From Deinococcales bacterium (GTDB lineage: Bacteria > Deinococcota > Deinococci > Deinococcales > JAAFIG01), in NCBI GenBank assembly GCA_013298595.1, contig JAAFIG010000001.1, positions 190,214 to 254,213 on the forward strand: 64,000 nucleotides of DNA. The letters are read 5' to 3'. The translations under genes and the position numbers were made by a program. The notes under the pieces were generated by a model. It ran no database searches. It saw only the letters and a list, made by a program, of their open reading frames with translations, and was not told where the DNA came from. Each line of letters starts with the position of its first letter. The stretch's first letter is position 1. Below, piece by piece: positions 17,195 to 25,852 of the stretch.

Positions 17195-17866
17195 ATGAAA
17201 GTCAATGTGCTCTTTTTTGCCCAGCATCGCCGAGTGGCTGGTATGTCAGAAACAAGCCTCGAAGTTGCCAATGGCTCGAGTGTTCGCCACGTTGCAGAGT
17301 TGCTAACACAACAATTTAGCCTCGAGTTACGCGGCACCATGATTGCCATTAACGATACCTATGCCAGCCCAGAAACCATTCTCGAGCCAAATGACACCCT
17401 CGCCTTAATTCCACCTGTTTCGGGCGGCTCGAGTGATGACATATTTATTGTGACGGATAAACCGTTACAACTCGAGGTACTGCACCAGCATTTACTACAT
17501 GCTGAGTGGGGCGGGCAAGCCATGTTCACAGGCAGCACCCGCAGCCCCAACAAAGGCGAAATCATTGTCCATCTCGAGTACGAAGCCTACCCAAGTTTTT
17601 GCATAGCAGAAATGCAGCGTATTGCAACCGAAGCTCGAGCACATTGGGAACTCGGCAAGGTTGTCCTAGTGCACCGCACAGGCACAGTCATGCCTGCCGA
17701 AATCTCAATTTTCATTGGCGCTGCTAGTGCCCACCGCAAAGCTTGTCTCGAGGCAGTACCGTGGATGCTTGATGAAGCCAAAAAGCGTTTACCCGTGTGG
17801 AAACTCGAGATTACTGCCACTGGTCAGCGCTGGGTCGAAGGCAGCCAAAGTGCACCGACATTATGA
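17195..17866 (+). CDS. MoaD-MoaE fusion, molybdopterin synthase
   Basis: 223 residues. Residues 1-78 are MoaD (ubiquitin-like sulfur carrier) ending in the expected PPVSGG. Residues from about 82 on are MoaE (LEVLHQHLLHAEWGGQAMFTGSTR, LEYEAYPSFCIAEMQRI, VLVHRTGTVMPAEISIFI, HRKACLEAVPWMLDEAKKRLPVWK with the catalytic Lys pair). Molybdopterin synthase converts cyclic pyranopterin to molybdopterin. MoaD needs a free C-terminal GG to carry sulfur, so the fusion should be cut after GG78 or thereabouts, as known for MoaX of mycobacteria. It is leaderless (TACACT, 7 nt). The stop overlaps the next ATG. Confidence 0.92.
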   Translation: MKVNVLFFAQHRRVAGMSETSLEVANGSSVRHVAELLTQQFSLELRGTMIAINDTYASPETILEPNDTLALIPPVSGGSSDDIFIVTDKPLQLEVLHQHLLHAEWGGQAMFTGSTRSPNKGEIIVHLEYEAYPSFCIAEMQRIATEARAHWELGKVVLVHRTGTVMPAEISIFIGAASAHRKACLEAVPWMLDEAKKRLPVWKLEITATGQRWVEGSQSAPTL

Positions 17867-18603
17867 GTCCAAAAACCATTCTCGAGCAATACGGCTTAAC
17901 CGACACGAACCTCGAGCGAGCCAATAGTTTAGCCAACGAAGTCTGGGTTGGTGAAAAATACGTTGTCCGCATTGCCAAAAATGCTGATGTCTCACACACT
18001 CGAGAAGCCCTGATTGCATTGCATGCCCTCGAGATCGGAATTCGCACAGCTAAACCACTTTTTTGGTCTGAAAAACACAGTATTTTCGAGAAACTTGATG
18101 GAGAAAGTACCACACCAAATGCACCCAAAAACATTTGGCTGGAAATGCTTCAAGATTTACAAAAATTCCACCAACACCCATTTGAACCTTGTACAACAAA
18201 GCACCAAATTTGGACTGCCGACCCAGCCTTGCTTGAGTCAAATTTTGCCCAGCAACTATCCATAGCCGAACGAAAACTGACCAAGTACGCTTTACAACCC
18301 CATACCAGCCATAATTTAGTTTTCGCTCATGGCGACGCATGGAGTGCCAATGTACTCTGCAAAAATAATCAATACGTCGCACTGATAGATTGGGGCAATG
18401 CAGCATGGTTACCCCTTGAGCGAGAAATAGCCTATCTCGAGGATACTGCCCTAGAACTTGCCAGGCAGTTATTTGATTTTGATCTCCACCAATTTTATAC
18501 TCGTCGGCTCGAGCTTTTACTGTGGATTGGCAGCCACGGAAGAATCCAGATTAAAGCAGTTCAACAGCTACTTGAGCAAATTAGCGCAATGCCTCGAGTG
18601 TAG
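17863..18603 (+). CDS. Aminoglycoside phosphotransferase (APH)-fold kinase
   Basis: 246 residues from an ATG that overlaps the MoaDE stop (ATGA). Kinase signs are VWVGEKYVVRIAKN (Lys of the N-lobe), the catalytic loop VFAHGDAWSANVLC (HGD..N) and YVALIDWGNAAW (metal-binding Asp). The family phosphorylates small molecules such as choline, homoserine, ketosamines or aminoglycosides. Nothing points to drug resistance here. Coupling to molybdopterin synthase is positional only. Its 3' end overlaps the convergent hydrolase gene by 23 bp. Confidence 0.82.
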   Translation: MSPKTILEQYGLTDTNLERANSLANEVWVGEKYVVRIAKNADVSHTREALIALHALEIGIRTAKPLFWSEKHSIFEKLDGESTTPNAPKNIWLEMLQDLQKFHQHPFEPCTTKHQIWTADPALLESNFAQQLSIAERKLTKYALQPHTSHNLVFAHGDAWSANVLCKNNQYVALIDWGNAAWLPLEREIAYLEDTALELARQLFDFDLHQFYTRRLELLLWIGSHGRIQIKAVQQLLEQISAMPRV

Positions 18604-19315
18604 CAGCAATCACTGCCTTTGTTGCATCCGCAGATGAAATCTTGGCTGGGTTATCACCGCTTTGTTCACCATAAGCTCCAAACTGAGCATGGTTCATACC
18701 TTTAATCACAATATACTTTGTACTCGAGGGAGCAAAAGCTTTGGTGGCAGCCACTTTTTCTGGTGTGGCAAGTCCATCTTGGTCGCCACTAATTGAAACC
18801 ACTTGAATACTGCTATTGTTACTCAGATCAAAACTTTTATCACAATACGCAGCCCAAAAAATTAGGGTGTTAATCTTGCTCGAGTCCTTAGCATAACTAC
18901 ACGCCATTGCCCCACCTAGTGAATGTCCAGCAATTGCCCATGAAGTGATTTCAGGATGAGCAGCAATGATCTTATCAGCCGCTTTACTATCAAAAACAGC
19001 AAAATTCAGTGGCATTTTAACATTCCAAACTTTAATACCCGTTTCAGCAACAGCTTTTAAGCCAACACTATAAGCCTCAGGAGCAACTCGAGCACCAGGA
19101 TAAAAAATCAGTCCTTTCTGACTCGAGTCTTTTAGTTTAGGGATAAACGAAATAAACGCAGCTGTATTTTCAACTTGTACAGTCTCGCTCGAGACCAAAG
19201 CAGCCAGTGCAACAGCATCGGCAGGTAATGGTCTTGAGACAATAAAAACCAATGAACCCAAAGCTAAGACAATGCCAGCAAGAACTATTAAGGTATTGCG
19301 TAACCAAATCGGCAT
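18581..19315 (-). CDS. Membrane-anchored alpha/beta-hydrolase
   Basis: 244 residues. The N-terminal hydrophobic stretch (LIVLAGIVLALGSLVFIV) looks like an uncleaved anchor that puts the domain outside the membrane. The catalytic domain shows FYPGARVAPEAY, the nucleophile elbow AGHSLGGAMA, the acid in SGDQDGLATPE and His in GMNHAQFG. This matches the Abhydrolase_5 group of unknown substrate. TATGAT lies 5 nt before the ATG, so it is probably leaderless. The last 23 bp overlap the convergent kinase gene. Confidence 0.85.
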   Translation of the reverse strand: MPIWLRNTLIVLAGIVLALGSLVFIVSRPLPADAVALAALVSSETVQVENTAAFISFIPKLKDSSQKGLIFYPGARVAPEAYSVGLKAVAETGIKVWNVKMPLNFAVFDSKAADKIIAAHPEITSWAIAGHSLGGAMACSYAKDSSKINTLIFWAAYCDKSFDLSNNSSIQVVSISGDQDGLATPEKVAATKAFAPSSTKYIVIKGMNHAQFGAYGEQSGDNPAKISSADATKAVIAATLEALR

Positions 19316-19320
19316 ACAAC

Positions 19321-19326
19321 ATCATA
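19321..19326 (-). promoter_or_regulatory. -10 element of the alpha/beta-hydrolase gene (leaderless)
   Basis: TATGAT on the minus strand, 5 nt before the ATG at 19315, no ribosome binding site. Confidence 0.45.
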
Positions 19327-19361
19327 CCTAAGCAACCCAACCAACAATGCAACTCGCGTTA

Positions 19362-19784
19362 TCAACTCGGAGTCGCATTGACTCGAGTCCAGTAAACCAC
19401 AATTTGCTCGAGAATCTCGCGGAACTCGGTAAATTTCGCAGGTTTGACCACAAAACTATTCGCCCCAGCATTCAAAGCACGCTCCACTTCGAGCCGCAAC
19501 TTAGAAGTACTAAACACCACCATTGCCACGCAACGCCACTCTGGTTTTAAACGCAACTTCTCGAGTACCTCTAAACCACTTAAACGCGGCAAATTCACAT
19601 CAATCAACACTAAGCGCGGCAACTCATTCATCCAAGATTCCAAAACCTCGAGTAACTGCTCACCATCAGCTGCGTACGTCAACTGACAATACGGCTCAAG
19701 CACCCGACGCATCAAAAACGCATGATCTGGGTTATCTTCCACAAAAATAATATGTGGTAAAGCAGCATCACTCGAGGCATTCAC
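19362..19784 (-). CDS. Single-domain response regulator (Rcp1/CheY-like)
   Basis: 140 residues consisting only of a receiver: acidic pair in IIFVEDNPDHAF, phospho-acceptor Asp in LVLIDVNLPRLSG, Thr/Ser in VVFSTSK and the conserved Lys in FVVKPAKF. NPDHAFLMRRVL is typical of receivers that partner phytochrome-like or hybrid kinases. No output domain and no kinase nearby. It starts at a GTG with TAGACT 6 nt upstream, another leaderless case. The ATG seen 4 nt downstream is in another frame. Confidence 0.9.
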   Translation of the reverse strand: MNASSDAALPHIIFVEDNPDHAFLMRRVLEPYCQLTYAADGEQLLEVLESWMNELPRLVLIDVNLPRLSGLEVLEKLRLKPEWRCVAMVVFSTSKLRLEVERALNAGANSFVVKPAKFTEFREILEQIVVYWTRVNATPS

Positions 19785-19790
19785 ACCCTA

Positions 19791-19796
19791 AGTCTA
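19791..19796 (-). promoter_or_regulatory. -10 element of the receiver gene (leaderless)
   Basis: TAGACT on the minus strand, then 6 nt and the GTG at 19784. Confidence 0.5.
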
Positions 19797-19865
19797 CAAT
19801 ACCCTTGACCTCCGCCATAAAATCCGTTACACTCCTCGCCGTTGTCCTATTTGGACTCCCTTCGC

Positions 19866-19939
19866 TGGGGAATCGTCTAACGGCAGGACAACGGTCTTTG
19901 GATCCGTTAATCGTGGTTCGAATCCACGTTCCCCAGCCA
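19866..19939 (+). tRNA. tRNA-Gln (anticodon UUG)
   Basis: A full cloverleaf with encoded CCA. The acceptor stem TGGGGAA (19866-19872) pairs with TTCCCCA (19929-19935), then discriminator G and CCA. The anticodon loop reads CTTTGGA, giving UUG. The T-arm has GGTTCGAATCC. The anticodon stem has one T-T mismatch next to the loop. Gene length of 74 nt and acceptor pattern suit glutamine. Confidence 0.93.
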
Positions 19940-19968
19940 AAGCTCGAGCATTTGCTCGAGCTTTTTAT
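19940..19968 (+). terminator. Terminator of tRNA-Gln, built from two CTCGAG words
   Basis: AAGCTCGAGC and GCTCGAGCTT form a 10-bp stem around an ATTT loop, followed by a T-run. Each arm contains the CTCGAG palindrome that is repeated through the window. Confidence 0.85.
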
Positions 19969-20045
19969 TTATTAGGGTCTCTTTAATTTCTACCTTAATA
20001 AGGTATCTAGTTGCAGTTTGCACACTTCTACCCATATTTTATTGG

Positions 20046-20051
20046 TATCCT
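20046..20051 (+). promoter_or_regulatory. -10 element of the polysaccharide operon (leaderless)
   Basis: TATCCT, then exactly 7 nt to the GTG at 20059. No clear -35. As the following twelve genes are packed without spacers, this may be the main promoter for all of them. Confidence 0.55.
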
Positions 20052-20058
20052 AATAAAC

Positions 20059-20832
20059 GTGAAAGCCGTCATTCTTGCAGGTGGTTTAGGTACTCGCCTT
20101 GCCGAAGAAACCCATTTGCGCCCTAAACCAATGGTTGAAATCGGTGGTAAACCCATTTTGTGGCACATTATGAACACCTATGCCCACTATGGTGTTACAG
20201 AGTTTGTTATTGCCCTTGGGTACATGAGTGAATATGTTAAAGAGTATTTTCTTAACTTCTATGCAAAAAATAATGATATCACTGTTGATTTATCTTCTGG
20301 TAAAACCGAAGTACATCATGGTAAACAACCCAATTGGGTAGTGCATCTGGTGGATACAGGTCTACATACCCAAACTGGCGGACGGGTGAAACGCATTCAA
20401 AAATGGCTAGGCAATGACCAAACCTTCATGTTGACTTACGGCGATGGCGTGGCTGATGTCAACATCAAAACACTGCTTGAATTCCATCAATCACACGGTA
20501 AGCATGCCACTATGACTGCTGTCAGACCACCTTCGAGATTTGGAGAAGTGCTACTCGAAGGCGCACAAATTAAGTCTTTTATCGAAAAACCCCAAACAGG
20601 TGAAGGGTGGATAAACGGAGGCTATTTTGTTCTCGAGCGCGAAATCCTCGAATACATTGTTGGTGATGACACCTACTGGGAACGCGACCCGCTCGAACGT
20701 CTTGCCAATGAACAGCAACTGATGGCATTTCAACATGCGGGTTTCTGGCAACCGATGGATACACTGCGTGAAAAACGTATTCTCGAGGAACTTTGGCAAT
20801 CAAGTCAAGCACCCTGGAAGGTCTGGGCATGA
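20059..20832 (+). CDS. rfbF: Glucose-1-phosphate cytidylyltransferase
   Basis: 257 residues. It starts MKAVILAGGLGTRLAEETHLRPKPMVEIGGKPILWHIM, the nucleotidyltransferase signature in the form typical of RfbF/DdhA. FMLTYGDGVADVNI holds the metal-binding Asp, and FIEKPQTGEGWINGGYFVL is also characteristic. It makes CDP-D-glucose from CTP and glucose-1-phosphate, the first step to 3,6-dideoxyhexoses. The GTG at 20059 is chosen since the family begins there and TATCCT lies 7 nt upstream. The stop overlaps the next ATG. Confidence 0.95.
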   Translation: MKAVILAGGLGTRLAEETHLRPKPMVEIGGKPILWHIMNTYAHYGVTEFVIALGYMSEYVKEYFLNFYAKNNDITVDLSSGKTEVHHGKQPNWVVHLVDTGLHTQTGGRVKRIQKWLGNDQTFMLTYGDGVADVNIKTLLEFHQSHGKHATMTAVRPPSRFGEVLLEGAQIKSFIEKPQTGEGWINGGYFVLEREILEYIVGDDTYWERDPLERLANEQQLMAFQHAGFWQPMDTLREKRILEELWQSSQAPWKVWA

Positions 20833-21785
20833 ACAAAATTTTAGTCACTGGTGCAACTGGCATGGTTGGCTCGAGTTTAGTGCGGCGTTTACTTGAGCAA
20901 CAAAAGCATGTGGTGGCTTTGGTACAAGATTGGGATACACAATCTGAATTGGTGCGTTCTGGTGATATTCAAAAAATCAATGTGGTCAATGGCGCGCTTG
21001 AGGATATTGCACCTCTACGCCGTGCCATCGGGAAATTTGAAATTGATACAGTCTTTCACCTAGGTGCACAAACCATTGTTGGCACAGCCCTGCGAAATCC
21101 ACTTGAGACCTTTGAAGCCAACATTCGAGGTACCTATCAACTACTTGAGGTGTGCCGAGAGCAAAACGTTGAACGTATTGTCGTTGCCTCGAGTGATAAA
21201 GCCTATGGTGATAGTCCAGTGCTGCCATACACCGAGGATATGCCTTTGCAAGGTTTACACCCTTATGATGCCAGTAAAACCTGTACTGATATCATCGCGC
21301 AAACCTACGCACACACATACAATATGCCAATTACCATTGCTCGTTGTGGCAACATTTACGGGGCAGGAGACCTCAATTGGAGTCGGATTATCCCAGGGAC
21401 AATCAAAGCCACCCTCGAGAATCAACCGATTCGATTACGTTCTGACGGCTCTATGCAGCGTGATTACTTATTTGTCGAAGATGTTATAGATGCTTTCCTC
21501 GAGTTAGCTAAAGCCTCGCCTCGAGACGGTATTCGGGGGCATGGTTTTAATTTCTCACCAGAAAAACCGTTTACAGTGCTCGAGATTGTCAATGCAGTAC
21601 TTCAAACCATGAATGCTCAGCACCTTACGCCAATTATCGAAAACACGGCAAAATTCGAGATTCAACATCAATACCTCGACTCGAGCAAAGCCAAACGCTT
21701 ATTGGGTTGGACTGCCGCGCATACTTTGCAAACCGGACTCGAGAGAACTATTCCTTGGTACAAGAAATTATTGGGTGCACTATGA
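20829..21785 (+). CDS. rfbG: CDP-glucose 4,6-dehydratase
   Basis: 318-residue short-chain dehydrogenase/reductase of the extended type. NAD-binding GATGMVGSS is at 8-16. The active site shows VASSDKAYG with the catalytic residues, then YDASK (YxxxK). [16 protein letters not shown] is the stretch usual in RfbG. It removes water from CDP-glucose to give CDP-4-keto-6-deoxyglucose. ATGA overlap with the gene before and after places it in a tightly coupled series. Confidence 0.93.
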   Translation: MNKILVTGATGMVGSSLVRRLLEQQKHVVALVQDWDTQSELVRSGDIQKINVVNGALEDIAPLRRAIGKFEIDTVFHLGAQTIVGTALRNPLETFEANIRGTYQLLEVCREQNVERIVVASSDKAYGDSPVLPYTEDMPLQGLHPYDASKTCTDIIAQTYAHTYNMPITIARCGNIYGAGDLNWSRIIPGTIKATLENQPIRLRSDGSMQRDYLFVEDVIDAFLELAKASPRDGIRGHGFNFSPEKPFTVLEIVNAVLQTMNAQHLTPIIENTAKFEIQHQYLDSSKAKRLLGWTAAHTLQTGLERTIPWYKKLLGAL

Positions 21786-23095
21786 GCCGTTCAAAAGAAG
21801 AAATCCGTAGCCAAATTCTCGAGTTAGTGCGTGAATATCATAGTGTTGCTTTCCCCACAAAAACCTTTACCCCAGATGAAAGCGTTGTGCCTGTATCAGG
21901 CAAAGTCTTTGACCATACAGAAATGCAGCACCTTGTAGACTCGAGCCTCGATTTTTGGCTCACCACAGGACGTTTCGCCAAGCAATTTGAACGCGAATTC
22001 GCTAAGTGGTTTGGTGTGCGTTCATGTTTACTGGTCAATTCTGGCTCGAGCGCTAATTTGGTCGCGTTGTCTGCCCTAACCAGCCCGTTACTCGAGGATC
22101 GGCGTTTAATGCCAGGCGATGAAGTCATTACAGCAGCCGAAGGCTTCCCAACCACTGTTAACCCAATTATCCAAAATAATCTTGTACCCGTTTTTCTTGA
22201 TGCTCACATCCCCACTTATAACATTGATACAACGCATCTCGAGGCTGCTATCTCGCGCAAAACCAAAGCGATTATGTTAGCGCATACCTTAGGCAATCCA
22301 TTTAATGTGGCTGCCGTGATGGAAACCGCTAAACGCCATAACCTCTGGGTGATCGAAGATTCCTGCGATGCCCTCGGTGCAACGTACAACGGTCAGAAAG
22401 TTGGAACATTTGGTGATCTTGCCACAATTAGCTTCTATCCTGCACATCACATCACCATGGGTGAAGGCGGCGCAGTTCTAACCAATAATCCACTCCTGAA
22501 AAAACTCGTAGAATCCTTTCGGGATTGGGGGCGCGACTGCTGGTGTGAACCTGGTGTGGACAACACCTGTGGTAAACGTTTTGATTGGCAACTTGGCGAA
22601 CTTCCACATGGTTACGACCATAAATACACATACAGCCACATCGGATACAACCTCAAGCTCTCAGATATGCAGGCAGCCATTGGTGTAGCCCAACTCGAGA
22701 AACTAGATGGATTTATCACCAAACGCAAAAAGAACTTTCATTACTTACTCGAACAATTACTACCACTCGAAAAGTACTTTGTGCTCCCAGAAGCTACTCC
22801 AAACTCAGAACCAAGTTGGTTTGGATTTCCTATCACTGTGCGCGAAGATGCACCCGTCTCGAGAAATGTCTTGGTGCAACACCTCGAGAAACACAAGATC
22901 GGCACACGCCTCTTGTTTGGTGGCAATCTACTGCGTCAACCCGCTTATAAAGATGTTGTGCATCGAGTCGTGGGGGGAAGCACCGAAACGGATCGGGTGA
23001 TGAATCAAACCTTCTGGATTGGGGTTTACCCAGGTTTATCTCAAGAAATGCTGGATTTCATTGTTTTGAAGATGAAAAGCGGTTTAGGAATCTGA
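21782..23095 (+). CDS. rfbH: CDP-4-keto-6-deoxyglucose 3-dehydrase (E1)
   Basis: 437 residues of the aminotransferase fold. The usual PLP lysine is replaced by His in [14 protein letters not shown], which is the mark of E1 (RfbH/DdhC/AscC), a PMP enzyme that removes the 3-hydroxyl. Cys residues in [16 protein letters not shown] fit the iron-sulfur cluster ligands known in E1. The start [16 protein letters not shown] is the family start. E1 needs a reductase partner, E3 (DdhD), which is not encoded in this operon. Confidence 0.95.
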   Translation: MSRSKEEIRSQILELVREYHSVAFPTKTFTPDESVVPVSGKVFDHTEMQHLVDSSLDFWLTTGRFAKQFEREFAKWFGVRSCLLVNSGSSANLVALSALTSPLLEDRRLMPGDEVITAAEGFPTTVNPIIQNNLVPVFLDAHIPTYNIDTTHLEAAISRKTKAIMLAHTLGNPFNVAAVMETAKRHNLWVIEDSCDALGATYNGQKVGTFGDLATISFYPAHHITMGEGGAVLTNNPLLKKLVESFRDWGRDCWCEPGVDNTCGKRFDWQLGELPHGYDHKYTYSHIGYNLKLSDMQAAIGVAQLEKLDGFITKRKKNFHYLLEQLLPLEKYFVLPEATPNSEPSWFGFPITVREDAPVSRNVLVQHLEKHKIGTRLLFGGNLLRQPAYKDVVHRVVGGSTETDRVMNQTFWIGVYPGLSQEMLDFIVLKMKSGLGI

Positions 23096-24123
23096 TGAAA
23101 CCCTTGCTCCCGTTGGATTATGATTTTATGCTTGATCGCTTGGAAACAGATTTTCGAGCGAGACATGATTCACATTGGTTTATTACTGGGGCTACTGGTT
23201 TATTTGGTAAATGGATTCTTGAGGCTTTACTCAAAGCCAATCAACATTTTGATACAAAATTTCGGATCACAGCTCTTTCTCGAAACCCTGAAAAATTCAA
23301 AGTAGTCATGCCGCATTTAAATCATCCGAATCTCAACTGGATTCAAGGTGATGCTACGTCTTTCACATTTCCCAATGAACCCATAGATTTTATGATTCAT
23401 GCTGCTGCTGAAGTACAAAATATAAATGCAAATTCACCTAGCAAAATCTTGATGCAACAACTCGAGGCAGCGAATCATTTTATTGAACTCTGCCGCATAA
23501 ACCCTAAAGCCAAAGTTCTGTTTACCTCGAGTGGCGCGGTCTATGGACAAATTCCATCTGATATGGTCTATGTTGCAGAATCATACTTTGGCGCACCAGA
23601 TGTTTCAAAGAAAAATGCAGCGTATGGCGAAGCTAAACGAGCATCAGAATTGCTTTTTCATTCCGCCAAACTTGAATTTGATTTAGATTTCAAAATTAGT
23701 CGAACTTTTGCTGTACTGGGTGCTCATTTGCCCCTTGATTCACACTTTGCAATTGGGAACTTTATTGGACAAGCCATAAAACAACAACCAATCCAAATTA
23801 TGGGAGATGGCACACCAACCCGTTCATACTTATATATGGCAGAACACACATCTTGGATATTCAAAATTTTGTTTCATGGTACAACAACTCGAGCTTATAA
23901 CGTTGGTAGTGATGACAGTCGTTCAATTCTCGAGATGGCACAAGCTGTGAGTGCAGAATTCCCAAATTCAACCATCCAAGTTGCTGATCAAGCCAAACCC
24001 AATCAAAGTATCTCAAGGTATGTGCCCAACATTGACCGAATCAAAACAGAATTTGGTCTATCTATCGAAATTTCTCTACAAGAAGCAATAAAGCGTACAA
24101 TTCACTGGTGGCAAACAATATGA
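23095..24123 (+). CDS. NAD-dependent sugar epimerase/reductase, CDP-sugar pathway
   Basis: 342-residue extended SDR protein. NAD-binding ITGATGLFG is at about 30-38, catalytic Ser in FTSSGAVYGQ and YGEAK as the YxxxK motif. The N-terminal 27 residues before the Rossmann fold are unusual. In known gene sets of this kind the SDR reduces the CDP-4-keto sugar (paratose, abequose or yersiniose synthases such as YerF). Placed beside the thiamine-diphosphate enzyme, a YerF-like reduction is my favoured reading. Starts in a TGATG overlap. It has only a few CTCGAG copies. Confidence 0.8.
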   Translation: MKPLLPLDYDFMLDRLETDFRARHDSHWFITGATGLFGKWILEALLKANQHFDTKFRITALSRNPEKFKVVMPHLNHPNLNWIQGDATSFTFPNEPIDFMIHAAAEVQNINANSPSKILMQQLEAANHFIELCRINPKAKVLFTSSGAVYGQIPSDMVYVAESYFGAPDVSKKNAAYGEAKRASELLFHSAKLEFDLDFKISRTFAVLGAHLPLDSHFAIGNFIGQAIKQQPIQIMGDGTPTRSYLYMAEHTSWIFKILFHGTTTRAYNVGSDDSRSILEMAQAVSAEFPNSTIQVADQAKPNQSISRYVPNIDRIKTEFGLSIEISLQEAIKRTIHWWQTI

Positions 24124-25850
24124 AAGTAGCAGATTACCTCAGTAAATACCTCGAGCAACAAGGTATAGATCATGTGTTTGAACTGGTTGGAGGCATGATT
24201 ACCTTTATGCTTGATTCCATCCACCAACATACAAGCATTAAGATTATTTCCATGCACCACGAACAAGGCGCTGCTTTTGCCGCTGAGGGCTGGGCGCGAA
24301 TCAAGGGACTACCTGGTGTTGCTTTTGCCACCAGTGGACCTGGCGCAACCAATTTACTAACCAGTGTTGGCAGTTGTTACTTTGATTCTGTTCCCACTGT
24401 TTTTATTACAGGACAAGTCAATCGCCATGAACAAAAAGGTGATAAAGCCATTCGGCAATTGGGTTTCCAAGAAACCGATATTATAAGCATGGTTAAACCG
24501 ATCACCAAAGCGGCTTGGCAAATCCAAAATCCAGACGATTTCCCTGTAATGCTTCATAAAGCTTTTTTGTTAGCACTCGAGGGCAGACCAGGACCTGTAC
24601 TACTAGATATTCCAATGGATGTGCAACGCGTTGAAATTGGTGAACCAAGTATTCCAAAACTCGAGGTGCTCAAACAAGCCCTTGAGCTTCCACAACGAAT
24701 TGCATTCCTCCATTCGCTTGGAAAGGCTCTACAACAAGCCAAGAAACCCCTCATACTGGCTGGTGGCGGTATTCGAGCGGCTCGAGCTTCCAAAGCCTTT
24801 CTCGAGTTTGCTGAGCAGCTTGGTATACCTGTTGTTTACTCGCTGATGGGTGTGGATACCATCCCATACTCGCATCCTTTACATGTGGGCATGATTGGTA
24901 GCTATGGGAATCGCTGGGCAAATCTTGCTATTGGTGAATCCGATTTACTGATTGTCTTAGGTAGCCGTTTAGATGTGCGTCAAACAGGTGCAATGACCAA
25001 AGAATTCAAAGGCGAAAAACCTATTTTTCATGTAGATATCGAAACCGCTGAAATGAATAACCGTGTGATTGGTTGTGAAACACTCACCGAGAACCTACCT
25101 TCTTTTCTCGAGCACGCCATTCAATTAAATGCTACTTGGCTTGTCAAAACAGATTACTCAAGTTGGCAACAACAATTATCCGCTATGAAACTCGAATTTG
25201 CGGATATCCTCGAGTTAAAAAATATAGAAGGTATCAACCCAAATCAGTTTATGCATCAACTCGCCCAAGCCTCGAGCCAAGCCAGCGCTTTTATTGTGGA
25301 TGTTGGTCAGCATCAAATGTGGTCAGCCCAATCACTCGAGATTGGATCAGATCAACGCTTCCTGACCTCTGGTGGTATGGGATCAATGGGGTTTGCCCTA
25401 CCAGCTGCTATTGGCGCTGCTTTTGCCAGTCAGCAACCTGTAGTGGTAATTGCAGGCGATGGTGGTTTTCAATGCAATATTCAAGAATTGCAAACCATTG
25501 TTCGTAATCAACTCCCAATGAAATTAGTTGTTATCAATAATCGCACACACGGCATGGTTAGGCAATTTCAGCAATCTTACTTTCATGAACGATACCAATC
25601 CACGCTTTGGGGTTACGATACACCGGATTTTACACGAGTTGCACAGGCTTACGGCATTAAAGCTCAAACCATTACCCAAGAAGTAGAAGTTAAAGCTGGT
25701 CTCGAGTGGTTATGGGCTGAACCGAACAAACCACAATTATTGCAAATCATGATTGATACCAATGCCAATGTTTACCCTAAAATTGCTTTTGGTCAACCAA
25801 TCACTGGAATGGAACCTGAGTACCAACCACTCGAGATGGAAGGCACTTAA
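24120..25850 (+). CDS. Thiamine-diphosphate enzyme, acetolactate-synthase-like, candidate YerE
   Basis: 576 residues with the three ThDP-enzyme domains. The catalytic Glu is in MHHEQGAAFAAEGWAR, the central domain in PLILAGGG..., and the cofactor motif in VIAGDGGFQCNIQELQTIVRNQLPMKLVVINN (GDG to NN). Acetolactate synthase has the same architecture, but the gene lies inside a CDP-3,6-dideoxyhexose cluster. In Yersinia pseudotuberculosis VI the ThDP enzyme YerE adds a two-carbon unit from pyruvate to the CDP-4-keto-3,6-dideoxy sugar. I infer the same here. Starts in an ATGA overlap. Confidence 0.83.
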   Translation: MKVADYLSKYLEQQGIDHVFELVGGMITFMLDSIHQHTSIKIISMHHEQGAAFAAEGWARIKGLPGVAFATSGPGATNLLTSVGSCYFDSVPTVFITGQVNRHEQKGDKAIRQLGFQETDIISMVKPITKAAWQIQNPDDFPVMLHKAFLLALEGRPGPVLLDIPMDVQRVEIGEPSIPKLEVLKQALELPQRIAFLHSLGKALQQAKKPLILAGGGIRAARASKAFLEFAEQLGIPVVYSLMGVDTIPYSHPLHVGMIGSYGNRWANLAIGESDLLIVLGSRLDVRQTGAMTKEFKGEKPIFHVDIETAEMNNRVIGCETLTENLPSFLEHAIQLNATWLVKTDYSSWQQQLSAMKLEFADILELKNIEGINPNQFMHQLAQASSQASAFIVDVGQHQMWSAQSLEIGSDQRFLTSGGMGSMGFALPAAIGAAFASQQPVVVIAGDGGFQCNIQELQTIVRNQLPMKLVVINNRTHGMVRQFQQSYFHERYQSTLWGYDTPDFTRVAQAYGIKAQTITQEVEVKAGLEWLWAEPNKPQLLQIMIDTNANVYPKIAFGQPITGMEPEYQPLEMEGT

Positions 25851-25852
25851 TC

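Noticed and set aside
17863-18603. Aminoglycoside-resistance gene
   Set aside because: The APH fold is shared by many metabolic kinases; there is no resistance context and the gene is coupled to molybdopterin synthase.
24120-25850. Housekeeping acetolactate synthase (ilvB) annotation
   Set aside because: Same fold, but no ilvN or ilvC neighbours, and the gene is overlapped on one side by CDP-dideoxyhexose genes. A YerE-like role fits better, though not proven.
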